Under the pieces are notes generated by a model. It searched no databases, was not told where the DNA came from, and worked only from the letters and a program-made list of their open reading frames with translations. The translations under genes and the position numbers were made by a program. From positions 1-64,000 of the forward strand of contig VIRR01000535.1 in assembly GCA_008638375.1 (NCBI GenBank): a stretch of 64,000 nt of DNA, in the 5' to 3' direction. Positions 13,403 to 23,785 of the stretch are shown here, in pieces. Each line of letters begins with the position of its first letter. Position 1 is the first letter of the stretch. Source of the DNA: Nyssa sinensis. Taxonomy: Eukaryota; Streptophyta; Magnoliopsida; Cornales; Nyssaceae.

Positions 13403-13422
13403 AAGGCTCGGGGGGGAGTAGC
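13403..13422 (+). other. T1 polypurine tract
   Basis: aaggctcgggggggagtagc lies just before the LTR start TGATATGCC. The mirror-image tract in T2 (18619-18637, minus strand) has the same core. Confidence 0.7.
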
Positions 13423-13971
13423 TGATATGCCAAAAATATGCGAACTAACCAAAACTTGACACGTGTCCAGCTTTATTGTGTATAGGTCATGGAGTAACTA
13501 GCTATACCGAAGTGAGGTCGGTGTAGCTGAATCAAAAGTGCTACCGATCTCGAAGATGCCGACCTCGTCGTCATCATCGCCTTGACCTACCGACCTCGGA
13601 ACGATGAGGCAGGTAGCAACATGGAATAGTGAAACAGGTAGTAGTGATGCGACTGCGAAGCAGGTAGCAAGGTGGAACAGTGAGGCAGGTAGCCATCATG
13701 GGACTGCCACTTCCGGACAACAGTGAATCCCAGATTTCACGGTACCAAATCCTACCCACCTTGAAGGACAGTCATCCTATAATTATCATCAAGGTACACA
13801 TCAAACAAAGGATCAATTTTGTCTCTTGATCAATTTTTTACTTACTCTCTAACTTAACCATCGGAGTGGCTACCGCCAGAGCCATCCCTGGCGGCACTCT
13901 AACTCGTTTATTTCTCAGATTTCACACCAACGAAGAACAGAGCCTTAACGAATCAGAAAAGTGCAACAACA
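13423..13971 (+). repeat. T1 3' LTR (about 549 bp)
   Basis: Starts TGATATGCC like the T3 LTR and ends at aaaagtgcaacaaca, matching the aaaagtgcagcatca end of T3. The tract ggagtggctaccgccagagcc at 13863-13883 is shared with T3 (gagcggctaccgccggagcc). The outer end is assigned by this alignment and could be off by a few bases. Confidence 0.75.
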
Positions 13972-14118
13972 CTAATGAACTACAATTTATGCTCAAATCA
14001 ATAACATATACCAACACCGATCGATCTAAAATCAGAACTTTCACATCGATATCAATATTCTAAACAAAGGTTTGATCGAAATAAGAAGAGGGAACGAGGG
14101 AGACAAAGGCGGAGAGAC
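13972..14118 (-). other. Remaining part of the inferred annexin intron 1
   Basis: Begins, on the minus strand, with a GT donor (GTCTCTCCGCC) directly after the coding exon and runs to the outer end of the T1 LTR. The rest of the intron and gene, if present, would be to the left of the window. Confidence 0.5.
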
Positions 14119-14194
14119 CTGTGAAGGCCTTTTGGAGTTGTTCACAATCTTCAGCTACGGAGGGAACTTGTGCCAGAATAGTAAGAGTGGACAT
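14119..14194 (-). CDS. Annexin, first coding exon (partial gene)
   Basis: The minus strand reads MSTLTILAQVPS, then VAEDCEQLQKAFT, with a split glycine codon at the exon end (CACAG followed by GTCTCTCC). This is the N-terminus of plant annexins (D1/RJ4-like): a short lead-in ending in EDxEQLxKAFxG, where the first intron is phase 1 after that glycine. Annexins are Ca2+-dependent phospholipid-binding proteins of the cytosol and membranes; the Ca2+-binding repeats would be in later exons and are not seen here. The exon is 76 nt with no defect. Intron 1 has been invaded by T1, which contains L1. Whether the gene still works depends on exons outside the window. A lone exon fragment is the alternative. 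Confidence 0.68.
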
Positions 14195-16214
14195 CTCTAT
14201 GATTGATTTGTGCTTCAAATTTTTTTATTTTTAGTTTTTGTGGTGAGACGAACCAAAAACTTCAATTGCAGATGGAGATAGCTGAATCGCCCTTTTTAAA
14301 AGACGGATTTGGAAAATATACTGCAATTCCTAAATCTGTCGTTCAAATCAATTTTAAATAAATGATTAATTATATTTTAACACTGTAAAAGTTTGTTCAG
14401 ATTTTAAATAAATGATTCGATTATTAATTATAATAATTTAATTTTTTAATTTTAATTTTATTTTAATTAAGATTAATTTTAAACAATTATCTTAAATTTT
14501 TATTAGTAATTATTTATATATTAAAATTTTAGAACTTCACTGTGTTTGGATAGTAATTCAGATATGATTTTTTATAAAATACTTTTTAAATATCTTTCAG
14601 AGTTTTGTAATTAATTTTTTAAAAACTGTGAAAATATGTTTGGATGTGATAATATGAATTTTAAAAAATATATATATATAAAAATGTGTTTAGATATAAT
14701 TCAAAAAAAAAAAAAAAATTTCTTCAGCTTTTTTACATACAAATATCAACACATGTTAATCATCGCGATGAAACCTCATACAACAAAGACATCAAGAGTT
14801 AAAACTTTTATGATTAAGTCAAATGAGCTCACAAACTATGTGCTACATTGAATCCCAATCCAAAAAAATCTTATCTCACTCCCTCTGTATTAGGCATCCA
14901 CAAAGATCACCACCCTACCTCCGTCACAACATCGCCCCATCTCCCACCTCCCACACCACCTCACCGGTGTACACTACTAACACCCACCGGAAGCTACCAC
15001 CGTGATCACCAAGTTTCACCGACAACCACCTCCTCTCTCTTTCTCTCTCTCTCTCCCTCTCCAAACGACAACAAAAACAATGGAGCAACGACAACCGACA
15101 CCTTCTCTAGTGACCGTGCTTGATGGTTGTAGACAGAGATAAGTGGGAGATTGCGATGAGAAATGGGTGGGTTTTTCGGGAATGGCGGGTGATGTTGAGA
15201 GGAAGTAGAGAGATGGAGGGGAGAAGATTTGAAAATTTTCAAAAAGGGAAAAGATGAATTTTCAAAACCAGTTTTTGAAACACAATATTTGAAAATCTTA
15301 ATCAAACATGAATTGGATTTTCGAAAATCATGAAACAGATTTTGAAACAGACTTTATTTGAAATTCGTATATAATTATAGAATATTATTTTAAAAATTAT
15401 ATAAAATTATAAAATATTAAAATATAATCAATTTGAGACGATATTTTACAATTAGTCTCAATTAAAATGAAATTAAAAAGTGAAAAATTAAATTGTTACA
15501 ATTGATAATTGAAGACCTTATTTGAAATTAGGACAAAATTTTATGATACTAATGTGTAATTAATTCTTAAATATATGATAATGAATAATACAATGATAAT
15601 ATTTTGATTTTCTTGCTATTAGATTTTTTTTTTCATTTTTAAATATGCCTCATGTCACAAGCACGTATTACTTATAAAATTAGTAAACACGATCAATCAT
15701 GTAAGAGTACACACATTTATTAATTCAGCTTCACGCTTATGTTTAAGAGCAAAAAGAGAAAAGACTTCACTAAATTATATTAAAAAGTACAATAAATAAT
15801 TGACTTTGGTCAATGTCTTTTTTGTATATTTTCTCTTTCTATGCCCACAACGGATTGTTCTTGCTTTTGCTACTGCTCGCTTTTCTACTCAGTGTTGTGT
15901 ACATAAGTCTTCTTTGTCATACTTTTTATATAGACAACAGAATATGCCTTCATAAGTGAGTACCGACTTCATAGGAAATCTGGATGACGTTAGTCATATT
16001 TACTTGCAATATGGGTTTGTGGAAATCACTTGGAGTTAAATACTTAAGTAAGGTAAAAAAAAAATTTTATTTTCTAATTTAAAGTTATTTTAAGCTTATT
16101 TATCAAAATAAGGTTCTTTTTTAAAGTATTTTTTAAAGTATTTTTTAAAAAAATACTTTTAAAAACGTCTTTTTAAAAAATATTTTTATTCAAATATTTT
16201 TTTTTAGGTCTCAC

Positions 16215-16250
16215 TTAAAAGCGTCTTTTTAAAGACGCTTTTAAAAGCGT
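16215..16250. repeat. Perfect inverted repeat (hairpin)
   Basis: The arms aaaagcgtcttt and aaagacgctttt are separated by 2 bases, forming a strong 12-bp stem. A weaker related copy (aaaacgtctttt) lies near 16162. Confidence 0.7.
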
Positions 16251-16345
16251 TATGTAAGAGTACTGATTTAGGGTTGTGAAATCGTTATTTGGAAAGATGA
16301 TTTATTTGTTTTAGTCCGTACCGTATCTCAGCTGACATTCACATA

Positions 16346-16528
16346 TCTTCTCATACACTCTTTTATTAGTAAAAACATTACCTACAATGTAGTCTTACAG
16401 ACAACTACCTGACATTCACATATTCATAACACTCCTTCAGAAGTCAGTCACAACGTATTCATAACAGTTTCTGCAGAAGTCAGTCACAAGAATATCTTCT
16501 CATACACTCTTTTATTATAGTAAAAACA
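16346..16528 (+). repeat. Short dispersed direct repeats
   Basis: atcttctcatacactctttt occurs near 16346 and again near 16494, each followed by attagtaaaaacat or a 2-base-longer version. Between them gaagtcagtcacaa occurs twice (about 16440 and 16476). Confidence 0.65.
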
Positions 16529-17032
16529 TGATTTCTTTAATTGTTCAATTTTTTGAAGTGACACATTCCTAATTTATGTATTAGCTTCATAAGAATTATT
16601 ATTAGTAATGTTTTAATGAATAAATATGTTAAATTTTTGTTTGAACTGATTTGTTGCATATTAATATTATTACTTTTCATAAACTCATGTGTAAAATAAT
16701 TGGTCAGATATGATTAATTTTATCTCTTTTAATATAATTTTTATTAATTTATGCGGTACATATGCTATTATCTTTATATAGCTATCTTTAATTGAAAATA
16801 ATTCACATAATTTTTTAATATTTTAGACCATAAATTTTAACTATATGCATTCTCGACTTGTCTTATGAAGTGTAAAAATCTTATAATGATTTGAAGAAGT
16901 GAAAATCATTACTTGGTTTATAAATCTCTATGATATAGCAATGTTGTCACTGGTCAACATATATCCAGTTTGTGACTTGAATTTATGTGAATCGAAAAGA
17001 TATTCAATAGCTGCATATTCGACTAATGATGA

Positions 17033-17341
17033 TTTGAATCCTTTTGAATAAAACAAACTTATATAAACTATTTCGTGAAGACAATGAAATACATGTTTGA
17101 TTCTATTTCAATGTCTTTGAGTTAAAACAGAACTATATATCTTGTTAGTAGATTGACAACAAACACAATGTCTAGCCATGTACAATTTGTTGAATCCTTT
17201 TGAATAAAACAAACCAATATAAACTATTATGTGAAAACAACGAAATACATGTTTGACATTATTCTAATGTCTTTGAGTTGGAGTAGAATTATATCTTACT
17301 AGTAAATTGACAGCAAACACAATGTCTAGCTGTGTACAATT
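17033..17341 (+). repeat. Tandem duplication of about 155 bp
   Basis: Two adjacent, diverged copies start at gaatccttttgaataaaaca (17036 and 17192), and each ends in caatgtctagc..gtacaattt. Shared internal landmarks are gaaatacatgtttga and aatgtctttgagtt. I recognise no coding in it. Confidence 0.75.
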
Positions 17342-17460
17342 TTTTTACTTCATTTCCTTTCTTTTTTCTTTTCTTTTCTTTTCTTTCCTTTCTTTTCTTT
17401 TTCTTTCATTCTCTTTTTCGTTTCTATTTTTTTTTCTTTTCAGTTCTTCTCTCCCACCAG
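17342..17460 (+). repeat. Pyrimidine-rich low-complexity tract
   Basis: Almost continuous T/C runs (ttttctttcc-type). The open frame through it is a by-product of composition. Confidence 0.7.
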
Positions 17461-17574
17461 TCTTTAAAATGGAAGCTTTCTAATCAAAAGCTCAGGGCTC
17501 TTCTAATTCTTTCAAATCTCTCTAATGCTACCATCCTTGCCTTATTCACTCATTCTGCAACGCACTGACTTACT

Positions 17575-17730
17575 GACCGCCTTCGTGCCACCACCACTAT
17601 CTTCTCCATGGAGGTGCTTAACAATGAGATTATGCCATCGTCCCTCGGATCCATTGCGCCAATCCTCCGCGTCACTAATGAGATAAAAAACAAGCGTCCC
17701 CATGGCGCTTATGTCTATAATATATTCTGA
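17575..17730 (+). pseudogene. Callose synthase N-terminal gene fragment
   Basis: The plus frame reads ATTTIFSMEVLNNEIMPSSL, then GSIAPILRVTNEIKNKRPHG and AYVYNIF before a TGA at 17728. This matches the conserved N-terminal region of plant callose synthases (1,3-beta-glucan synthase-like), which reads ..F..EV.DNEVVPSSL..IAPILRVA.EIE..RPRVAYLCRF. Those proteins are large multi-membrane plasma-membrane enzymes of nearly 2,000 residues; only about 45 residues are here, so it cannot function. Similarity is lost after AYV. It is probably a stray exon fragment left by duplication or transposition. Confidence 0.7.
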
Positions 17731-18053
17731 TCACTTATGGCAAAAGTAAAACTCTATTGTGACGTCTTTTTATTGCGTGTTTTTATTGCATTTTAATTTT
17801 ACGATATTACTAGCACAATCGAACCTCAAGTTTTCTGGTCAAATCAAAGCCCAAAAGGCCTGCCACATATGTGCCCATTCTTTATGTTTCTCAAAGGTGA
17901 TGATTTCATGCTCTAAAGGTCCGCCACATTTGTTCCTCCAATTGTTGCATTCTCATTTTCTTCAAAGGTGGTTTATAATTGTTTTTTATCAATTCTTTTT
18001 ATGTGACTTGAAAGATTCTAGAGTACAAGTTGACCTAATATAACTATTACATG
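17731..18053. other. Short AT-rich flank of T2
   Basis: No gene is seen. The five bases acatg at 18049-18053 are the likely target duplication of T2, but the matching copy on the right is lost because that LTR end is truncated. Confidence 0.5.
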
Positions 18054-18618
18054 TGATGCTACACTTTTTGGTCGGTAGGAGCTCTGGTCTCCGTCACCTG
18101 TTGAACACTCAAAGAAAAGGATCAGAAGGCCACCAGATTGGTTCCGGCAGTAGCTGCTCCTATAATAAAGTCAATAAACTGAATTGAAAGACTGTAATTG
18201 AAAATAATTGAATGAGCATAAATGTAAAAAGCGTACCTTAGGGCTTTATTTATAAGCTGTGGATTTTCTAAATTGATTAGGATTCGAAGTCGTGAAATTA
18301 GGGATTCGATCATCAGAGAATGACAGTTACCATGTTGGATACTGCGCTTGAATGATATCTGTAGGTGGCAGTTTCCTTGTTGAATACTGTTTCCTTATCC
18401 TAAGCTCGGTAGAGTACTCAAAGCGGCAGTAGGTTTGGAACCCTCTTCTGAGTGTTCGTAGTGCCTTTCGAGCTTGAAGTGAATTATAGGATTGCATGGG
18501 CCCCTGATTAATAAGCTCTGACGATCATATGTTAAACCTATTCTGGATGGATGAGCTGTAGCTGTTCAATAGGTACACGTGTCATGTAAAGATTGGTCTA
18601 TCCTTTTATGGCATATTA
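18054..18618 (-). repeat. T2 3' LTR
   Basis: Reads plus-strand tgatgctacactttttggtc at its outer end and matches 32959-33502. The inner end (minus-strand TAATATGCC) looks like TGATATGCC with the G changed. It extends about 21 bp further than the truncated right LTR. Confidence 0.85.
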
Positions 18619-18637
18619 GCTACTCCCCCCCCAAGCC
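18619..18637 (-). other. T2 polypurine tract
   Basis: Minus-strand GGCTTGGGGGGGGAGTAGC lies next to the 3' LTR, with the same core as in T1. Confidence 0.7.
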
Positions 18638-18822
18638 TTAGTTAGTATTACGCGTAACTAGGGCTAAGGGTTTACGCAATGTCACACGTCTCATCTTTCC
18701 ATTTTCCCAGATGACCGTTAATGTGACATTTATTACGCAGTCTGTTGTTTGGGCTTTCGAGGCCATCATTGGCCTCAACCGTCGCGACGGTTCGACTGGT
18801 TGGGGCCCCACTTCTGCGAAAC

Positions 18823-18831
18823 TATATAAAA
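18823..18831 (+). promoter_or_regulatory. TATA box of the T2 antisense ORF
   Basis: TATATAAAA lies in a GC-richer segment (about 18740-18840, with the palindrome cgtcgcgacg at 18780-18789) facing the aORF. The leader that follows (18840-19037) is pyrimidine-rich, and a CAG/GTTTGG at about 18966 could be a leader-intron donor. The aORF therefore appears to have its own promoter, separate from the LTR and opposite to it. Confidence 0.55.
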
Positions 18832-19037
18832 GGGGGAAGGGGTGCTAGTAAGCCCTTCCCTTCATCATTTTCTTCATTTCAAAAGAACTTCAGCCATCAA
18901 GTCAAAGAAACCAGAAAACTTAGATAGATCAACGTTGCTCGAAGCTCTCTCCTCGTTCGTGTTTCAGGTTTGGCTCATTTCCCCCCTTCTCGTATTCCTT
19001 TCCATTTACTTCTTTGTTCTTTTTCCCTTTCTGTTTC

Positions 19038-19291
19038 TGTTAGGTTTGGTGGAATAATATAAAAGAGACAAGAAAGAGAGAAGAGAGAAAAGAGAGAAGA
19101 GGGAACGAAAAAATTCAAAAGACTACATTGTATTAGACTGAATTCATCGTAAAACTATACAAGAGATCTCCTTATATAGGAGGGTAATGAGGTTGTACAT
19201 GGGAAGTGTAAATAAAAGAAATAAACCATGAAATCCTAATCCTATTAGAATTACACAATACTATATATGTAACCCTAATATACTTCTAACA
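19038..19291 (-). repeat. R1 3' LTR
   Basis: Plus-strand bounds are tgttaggtttggtgg and cttctaaca; its minus-strand start is TGTTAGAAGTAT. It is followed on the plus strand by acccccctcaaactcaagg, the complement of the polypurine tract. Confidence 0.87.
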
Positions 19292-21050
19292 ACCCCCCTC
19301 AAACTCAAGGTGGGAGGTAGACCAACTTGAGTTTGCAAACAAAATCGAGATGTGGACTGGTTAACTTGGTGGCGTTGTAGCTGAAATGGAGATGTAACCC
19401 AAGCAGACATAGCGGTGGAGCTGGACTCTCAATGACGACACATGAAAGTGTGGAGCTGGAACTGAAGGCGGTGCATGGAAGCGCAAATGATGGTATACAT
19501 AGCTAATTCCGATGGGGGCGGAGACCGTGAAGTTGGATGGTGGCAATAGAGAAATGGCTATGCGACGAACGTTGAGTGATCGTGAGGAGCAGTGACATGG
19601 TCACGACTAAGCCAGATGGTAAATCGAATGTTGACAGGGACGGTGAGGTTGGAACAGGACTGATCAGCAGCAGATGAAAGTGCAAAAGATGAGAGAAATA
19701 AAAATATCATAACATAAAATCTTGAGGAAGACATGGTGATGGATGGCTATGAGAGAAGCAGAGAAATGATTGGCTGTGAGAGAAGCAGAGAGACGATTGA
19801 GGAAAAGGAAGAGCAAGAACAGAAGCACAGTGAACAAGTTTGGGGTCTGAAACACAATAGTAGCGCACCGATGGTGGTGAGGCTGCGATATGACCTGTTG
19901 TTGAGACAAAACCAGAGTTGCGGCTGAGACGGAACCAGTGCTATGGCTGGCTGAGATGGTGGAACAGACGATGATGAGAATGTCGAGGCCACATGTTAGG
20001 CAGAATGGTAATGGTGAAGTATGATAAGGATGAACTACTGCTGAGACGATGGGACCTGATGTGGGGTTGTGGTTGCGGCTGTGGCTGTGACTGAGACAGA
20101 ACCGCTGCTTGCTAAGGCGGAACCAGAGCTGCGGCTGATTAGGGCTACTGTGAGAGATTGGGTTGAGATGGTGAAACAGATGGAAACAGCTACAGTGAAA
20201 GAGAGAATGGAACCAAAGATGGGAGATTTGTTGGGCTGCCTACTCGAGAATCAAAAAAGCTAGATGTAAAACTGGAGCTGAAGCTAATAGAGTTGGTTTC
20301 TGAAGAGGAACCAGCAGAACTCAGACCAAAAATAGTGCCTGAATAACCAAATAGAACCAATGAATAGTGTGATAAAGGTTAATAGTGAAAAAATTGATGG
20401 AGGACACTCGGCGGTTCTTGGCGCTGAATGGAAGGCTGGGAAAGCTACGACGCAAAAGTAGAAGCAGCAGAAAAAAGATAGAAACAGCTGGGCAACAAAA
20501 GCAAAAGGAAAAAAAAGAAAAAAAAAAAAGAGAGAAAGCTTAAGCGGCGCAGCAGGGGCTACGGCTTGGACAGAAGCAGGGAAAGTAAAAGAAAGAATCA
20601 GAAGTGGCGCGGGGCATATAAGGCAAAATAAAGAAAAAGACGGAAGGCAGAACAGGAAAAGAAGAAAAAAAAAGCAGCTTAGAAGGCAGGAGCAACGACT
20701 GATTGGGCTGCTGTGTTGCTGCGGTTTGGACTGCTGATTGGGTTGCGGTTTGGGTTGCTGTGTTGCTGCAGTTTGGGCTACTATGTTGCGATAGTGTGGG
20801 GGAACAGAAAGAAAAAGAGAAAGCAAAGAAAAAGAGGTGGCGCTACTTGAGGGGCGTAAAAGCAAATAGAAGGAAAAAAGAAAAAGAGAAAAAGCGGCTA
20901 AGAAAGAAGAGAGAAAAAAAGGCTGACCAGAAAGAAAAGAAAAGGAAGAGAACGGCTACTGGGCAGTTGCAGCTGCTATTCGAATCAGAACCAAAGAGAA
21001 ATTAAACTAGAGAAGAAACAGACCAACGAGAGAAAGGCTCTGATAACATG
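19292..21050 (-). other. R1 internal region without recognisable coding
   Basis: Open frames on both strands (for example 20284-20865 minus and 20703-21005 plus) are low-complexity, Leu/Phe/Ser-rich or Lys/Arg/Glu-rich products of purine-pyrimidine bias. I see no zinc knuckle, protease, integrase or RT. Confidence 0.7.
21036..21050 (-). other. R1 primer binding site
   Basis: Minus-strand ATGTTATCAGAGCC, next to the 5' LTR, is close to the tRNA-iMet complement TGGTATCAGAGCC. Confidence 0.75.
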
Positions 21051-21304
21051 TGAGATTTGATGGAATAATATGAAAGAGACAAGAAAGAAAGAAGAGAGAA
21101 AAGAGAGAATAGAGAAAACAGAAAAATCCAAAGGACTACATTGGATTAGACTGAATTCATCGTAAAACTATACAAGAGATCTTCTTATATAGGAGGGTAA
21201 TGAGGTTGTCCATGAAAAGTGTAAATAAAAGAAATAAACCATGAAATCCTAATCCTACGAGAATTACACAATACTATGTATGTAACCCTAATATATTTCT
21301 AACA
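21051..21304 (-). repeat. R1 5' LTR
   Basis: Plus-strand bounds are tgagatttgatgg and atttctaaca; it is a diverged copy of 19038-19291 of the same length. Confidence 0.87.
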
Positions 21305-21337
21305 GTTTCTTCTTTTTCCCCTTAATGATGTTTTGCA

Positions 21338-23223
21338 ATGTCGATCTCTACTGCATCTTTCGGTGTTGGTAATGGCACAAGAAGTTCCTTGGAGATGGCT
21401 GTGCCGTCCCAAACTTATACTGTAAGTAGTAGTTTCTCCAAGAATAAGTTAGTAGGATCCCCTTCTAGTTCGGGGGTTAGGATTATAAACGCTTTTATAG
21501 AGCCTAGGAATAAAATGGGGCAGGCTTCTGGTAGGTCTTCCCATAGAGAGGAAGGACAGAATGCCGTAACTCCGGCCATGTTAAATCGCTTGAGGGCCTC
21601 TTTTAATTTTTCCAAGAATGTAACTTGTAGGGCCCCCAGTTCTCTAGATGGCCCCTCTGATGTCTAAGAGGGTGAGATTTGCATTTATCTTGCCTGGTTC
21701 GAGATGGGGCTAAGACTCTTCCTTCCTCTTCTAGTTAGACAGTTCTTCACATGGTTCAATATTTGGCCTGTCAACCTAAATCTCAATAGTTGGAGGCATC
21801 TGTTAGGCTTCATAGTGTTAGGGCATCAGAACGGGGTTGAGGTGACCTTTGACTTAATCCATAGTAATATGGATCTAAAATATATGAGGTTGGAGGCCTC
21901 TTCTCCATGTCTTTTGTCAAGGGGTTTAGTCTCCTCTCCTCGGTACCAACTTCCAACAAAACTTGGAAGAAGTGGTACTTTTTCATAGGAGGAGGAGGAT
22001 GGGAGATGGAGGACTTTCAGGATCAGATTTTGACATTCCCCCAGAGTACTGGGATTAAGGGTGAGACCCCCCTCTCAAACATATCTATTTTGTTGTTTAT
22101 CTTTACTTCTGAATGGTTTGTCTAACCCTTATGTTTATGTCTTCTGTGCGAACAAAAATGCTTGGAAGAGGTCAGTCTTCACAGTTGACCTTCAAGACAA
22201 ATACCGTAGGCTCTTCCAGACCAGTAACCGAGATCACAGAGCCATCCTTACACCAGAGAATCTGATGGCGGCTGACCAGAACAAGGGCCGAGCAGAGAAC
22301 TTAAAGAAATATTTGCTAACAACATAGGCCCCGAAGAAGAAGGCGGTGGAGCCCTTTGTTCCTACTGATCTTCTTCAAGCAAAGAGGAAGAGGCTTCGCT
22401 CCGATTCTCCCACCCAAGCTCCGGCCAAGAAGGGCATCGTCATAGTCGAGCCTGCCCCTACACCTGCTCCTACTCCTGCCCTTGAACCCCCGAAGAAGGG
22501 GAAGGGGAGGGCGGCTATTGACCCTATTTAGATGCTTGACGACTACATGGCCGCGAAACAGGCTTTTGACGAATTCTGGATTGAGGGCCCCCAAAGGTAC
22601 AAGGGGTAGAGGGCAGAAAAGACCATCACAAAGCTGATGGATATCTAGCTGAAGGTAACTCTCGCACTATCTTCTTTCTTCTTCATTTTTTTTCCCTTTT
22701 CTAACCCGTTTGTTTGGTGTTTTACAGACCATGCACGGCCTTGCCGCCCTTATGGATTCCACAGTGGATCCAGAAGTGGTGCAAAAACTTCAGGACGAGC
22801 TGGATGAGGTTAGGCTTCAGCTTGGAACAGCCCAGTCAAATGCTTCTGCTGCAGAGGAGAAGCTGAAGGAGGCAACCAACTCTGTTGCCATCATGGAGTC
22901 TGAAAGGGACTCCCTTGCTCGATAATTGGAGGAGCTACAGAAGAACCATGATGATCTCCAAGCCGCCACTACCCAAAAGATCAAGGAAGCCGTCGAATCT
23001 ACCAAGGCTCGGATCAAAGCAGAGATGAAAGCTGAGGTCGAAGGGATGGGTGAAGATCTGATCTAGCATGGGTATGACACCTTCAGATCCAGGCTCCTCG
23101 CGAAGTATCCCGACCTATCTGTCAGGGGTTGATGGTGATGAAGTCACTGCAGTTGAGGCCAAGGTTCCGAACGAGGGTGGTGAAAGAGTGCCTGCCCTAA
23201 CCAACCCTGTAGCGAAAGTTTAA
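21338..23223 (+). pseudogene. T2 antisense ORF (aORF), spliced, degenerate
   Basis: Exon 1 (21338-22060): Ser-rich start MSISTASFGVGNG, then NFSKNVTCRAPSSLDGPSDV, a TAA, ICIYLAWFEMGLRL, FFTWFNIWPVNLNLNSWRHL, LIHSNMDLKYM and, after a frameshift, KTWKKWYFFIGGGGWEMEDF. The donor is GTGAGA. Exon 2 (about 22156-22654) reads DLQDKYRRLFQTSNRDHRAI, a basic and Pro-rich linker (PAPTPAPTPALEPPKKGKG) and two stops. Intron 2 (22655-22727) has GTAACT and TTTTACAG ends. Exon 3 (22728-23223) is a likely coiled coil (LQDELDEVRLQLGTAQ) and ends VPALTNPVAKV after a late 1-nt frameshift. The intron 1 acceptor seems mutated (GTGCG). It is homologous to the T1 aORF in every part. Function unknown. Confidence 0.72.
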
Positions 23224-23280
23224 GATTTTTATTTGTAAAGCCCCTCTTTTTTTTGAATTGATGTACTATCCTTATATATC

Positions 23281-23286
23281 AATAAA
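23281..23286 (+). terminator. Polyadenylation-like signal of the T2 aORF
   Basis: AATAAA lies about 58 bases after the aORF stop, downstream of a T-rich stretch, so the antisense transcript has a plausible 3' end. Confidence 0.4.
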
Positions 23287-23785
23287 AATTGACTTCTTCA
23301 GAATTTGTGCATCTTTCATTCTTCTGAATAGTAGTTCTTGCAGACTTTTACAAACTGTTAGTAATGTGCTAAGTAGACATCGATACAGTTATAACATGTT
23401 GCAGCTCTAAAGCATAAGCTTGGGCTCCAGCCCTTCCCACTTTACTTTCATTAAGAAAGAATGTTCGGGAATTGAATATACTTCAGACCTCCCTTATCAA
23501 TCCTCCAAATAAATATGAGCTGAATGATATCTTCCGAACAGAAAAACTTGTAATCAATCAATGACGGCAATTGAACAAATCCCTCATAATCAGAACTTCT
23601 ATCACCAGGACTGTGATAATCTTTGAACCAGAACTGGGACTACGTAACTTGAACAGGAAGACCTGTAATGATAAGTAAACCAAAGCTGGAAATGATTAAA
23701 AAACTCTTATAATTGTGTAGTAGAATGATCAAGCAAGTTTCCCATCCTCAGTACCGAAAATAACCGAGCAGGTCGAAGAGCTGTA
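23287..23785. other. T2 spacer between aORF end and tandem array
   Basis: No coding is seen on either strand; ordinary 3' internal sequence of a Tat-type element. Confidence 0.5.

Larger units (their letters stand above)
1..13971 (+). mobile_element. T1: Tat-type Ty3 LTR retrotransposon, 3' part (5' part outside the window)
   Basis: The 3' LTR (13423-13971) is preceded by a G-rich polypurine tract, so the element reads on the plus strand and its gag-pol lies to the left of the window. What remains is the 3' internal region, which carries an ORF in antisense (1-1052 and 12351-13037), an arrangement known from the plant Tat lineage. The LTR resembles those of T2 (18054) and T3 (53671): it starts tgatatgcc and ends in a gtgcaacaaca motif like their gtgcagcatca. 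L1 (1053-12350) is inserted in it. The 5-bp target duplication is presumably ctaat at 13972-13976, but the other copy is outside the window. Confidence 0.8.
14195..17574. other. AT-rich intergenic region, probably including the annexin promoter
   Basis: No convincing gene. A TTTTAAAAAGGG motif on the minus strand near 14295-14306 could be the annexin TATA region, about 100 bases before its ATG. There is an A run at 14704-14718, a CT-rich stretch at 15030-15062 and long A/T tracts at 16040-16200. Open frames at 14848-15123 and 15006-15305 are low-complexity and match nothing I know. Small repeats in it are listed separately. Confidence 0.5.
19038..21304 (-). mobile_element. R1: small non-autonomous copia-like LTR element
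   Basis: 254-bp LTRs (19038-19291 and 21051-21304) with perfect target duplications gtttc (19033-19037 and 21305-21309). Minus orientation: the primer site is at 21036-21050 and a GAGGGGGGT polypurine tract lies next to the left LTR. The 1,759-bp internal region has no gag or pol motif; it is rich in purines on the plus strand (gaaaaagag-type) with CTG/GGCT-rich parts. LTRs differ by roughly 7%. It sits in the leader of the T2 aORF. It needs enzymes from another element to move. Confidence 0.88.

Noticed and set aside
14537..15310. Possible MITE starting at cactgtgtttggata
   Set aside because: The expected complementary end (..ccaaacacagtg) and a target duplication could not be found; only a loose caaacatg occurs near 15304.
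20284..21005. Long frames in R1 (193 and 100 codons)
   Set aside because: Composition artefacts of A/G-rich sequence: Lys/Arg/Glu runs on one strand and Leu/Phe/Ser runs on the other.
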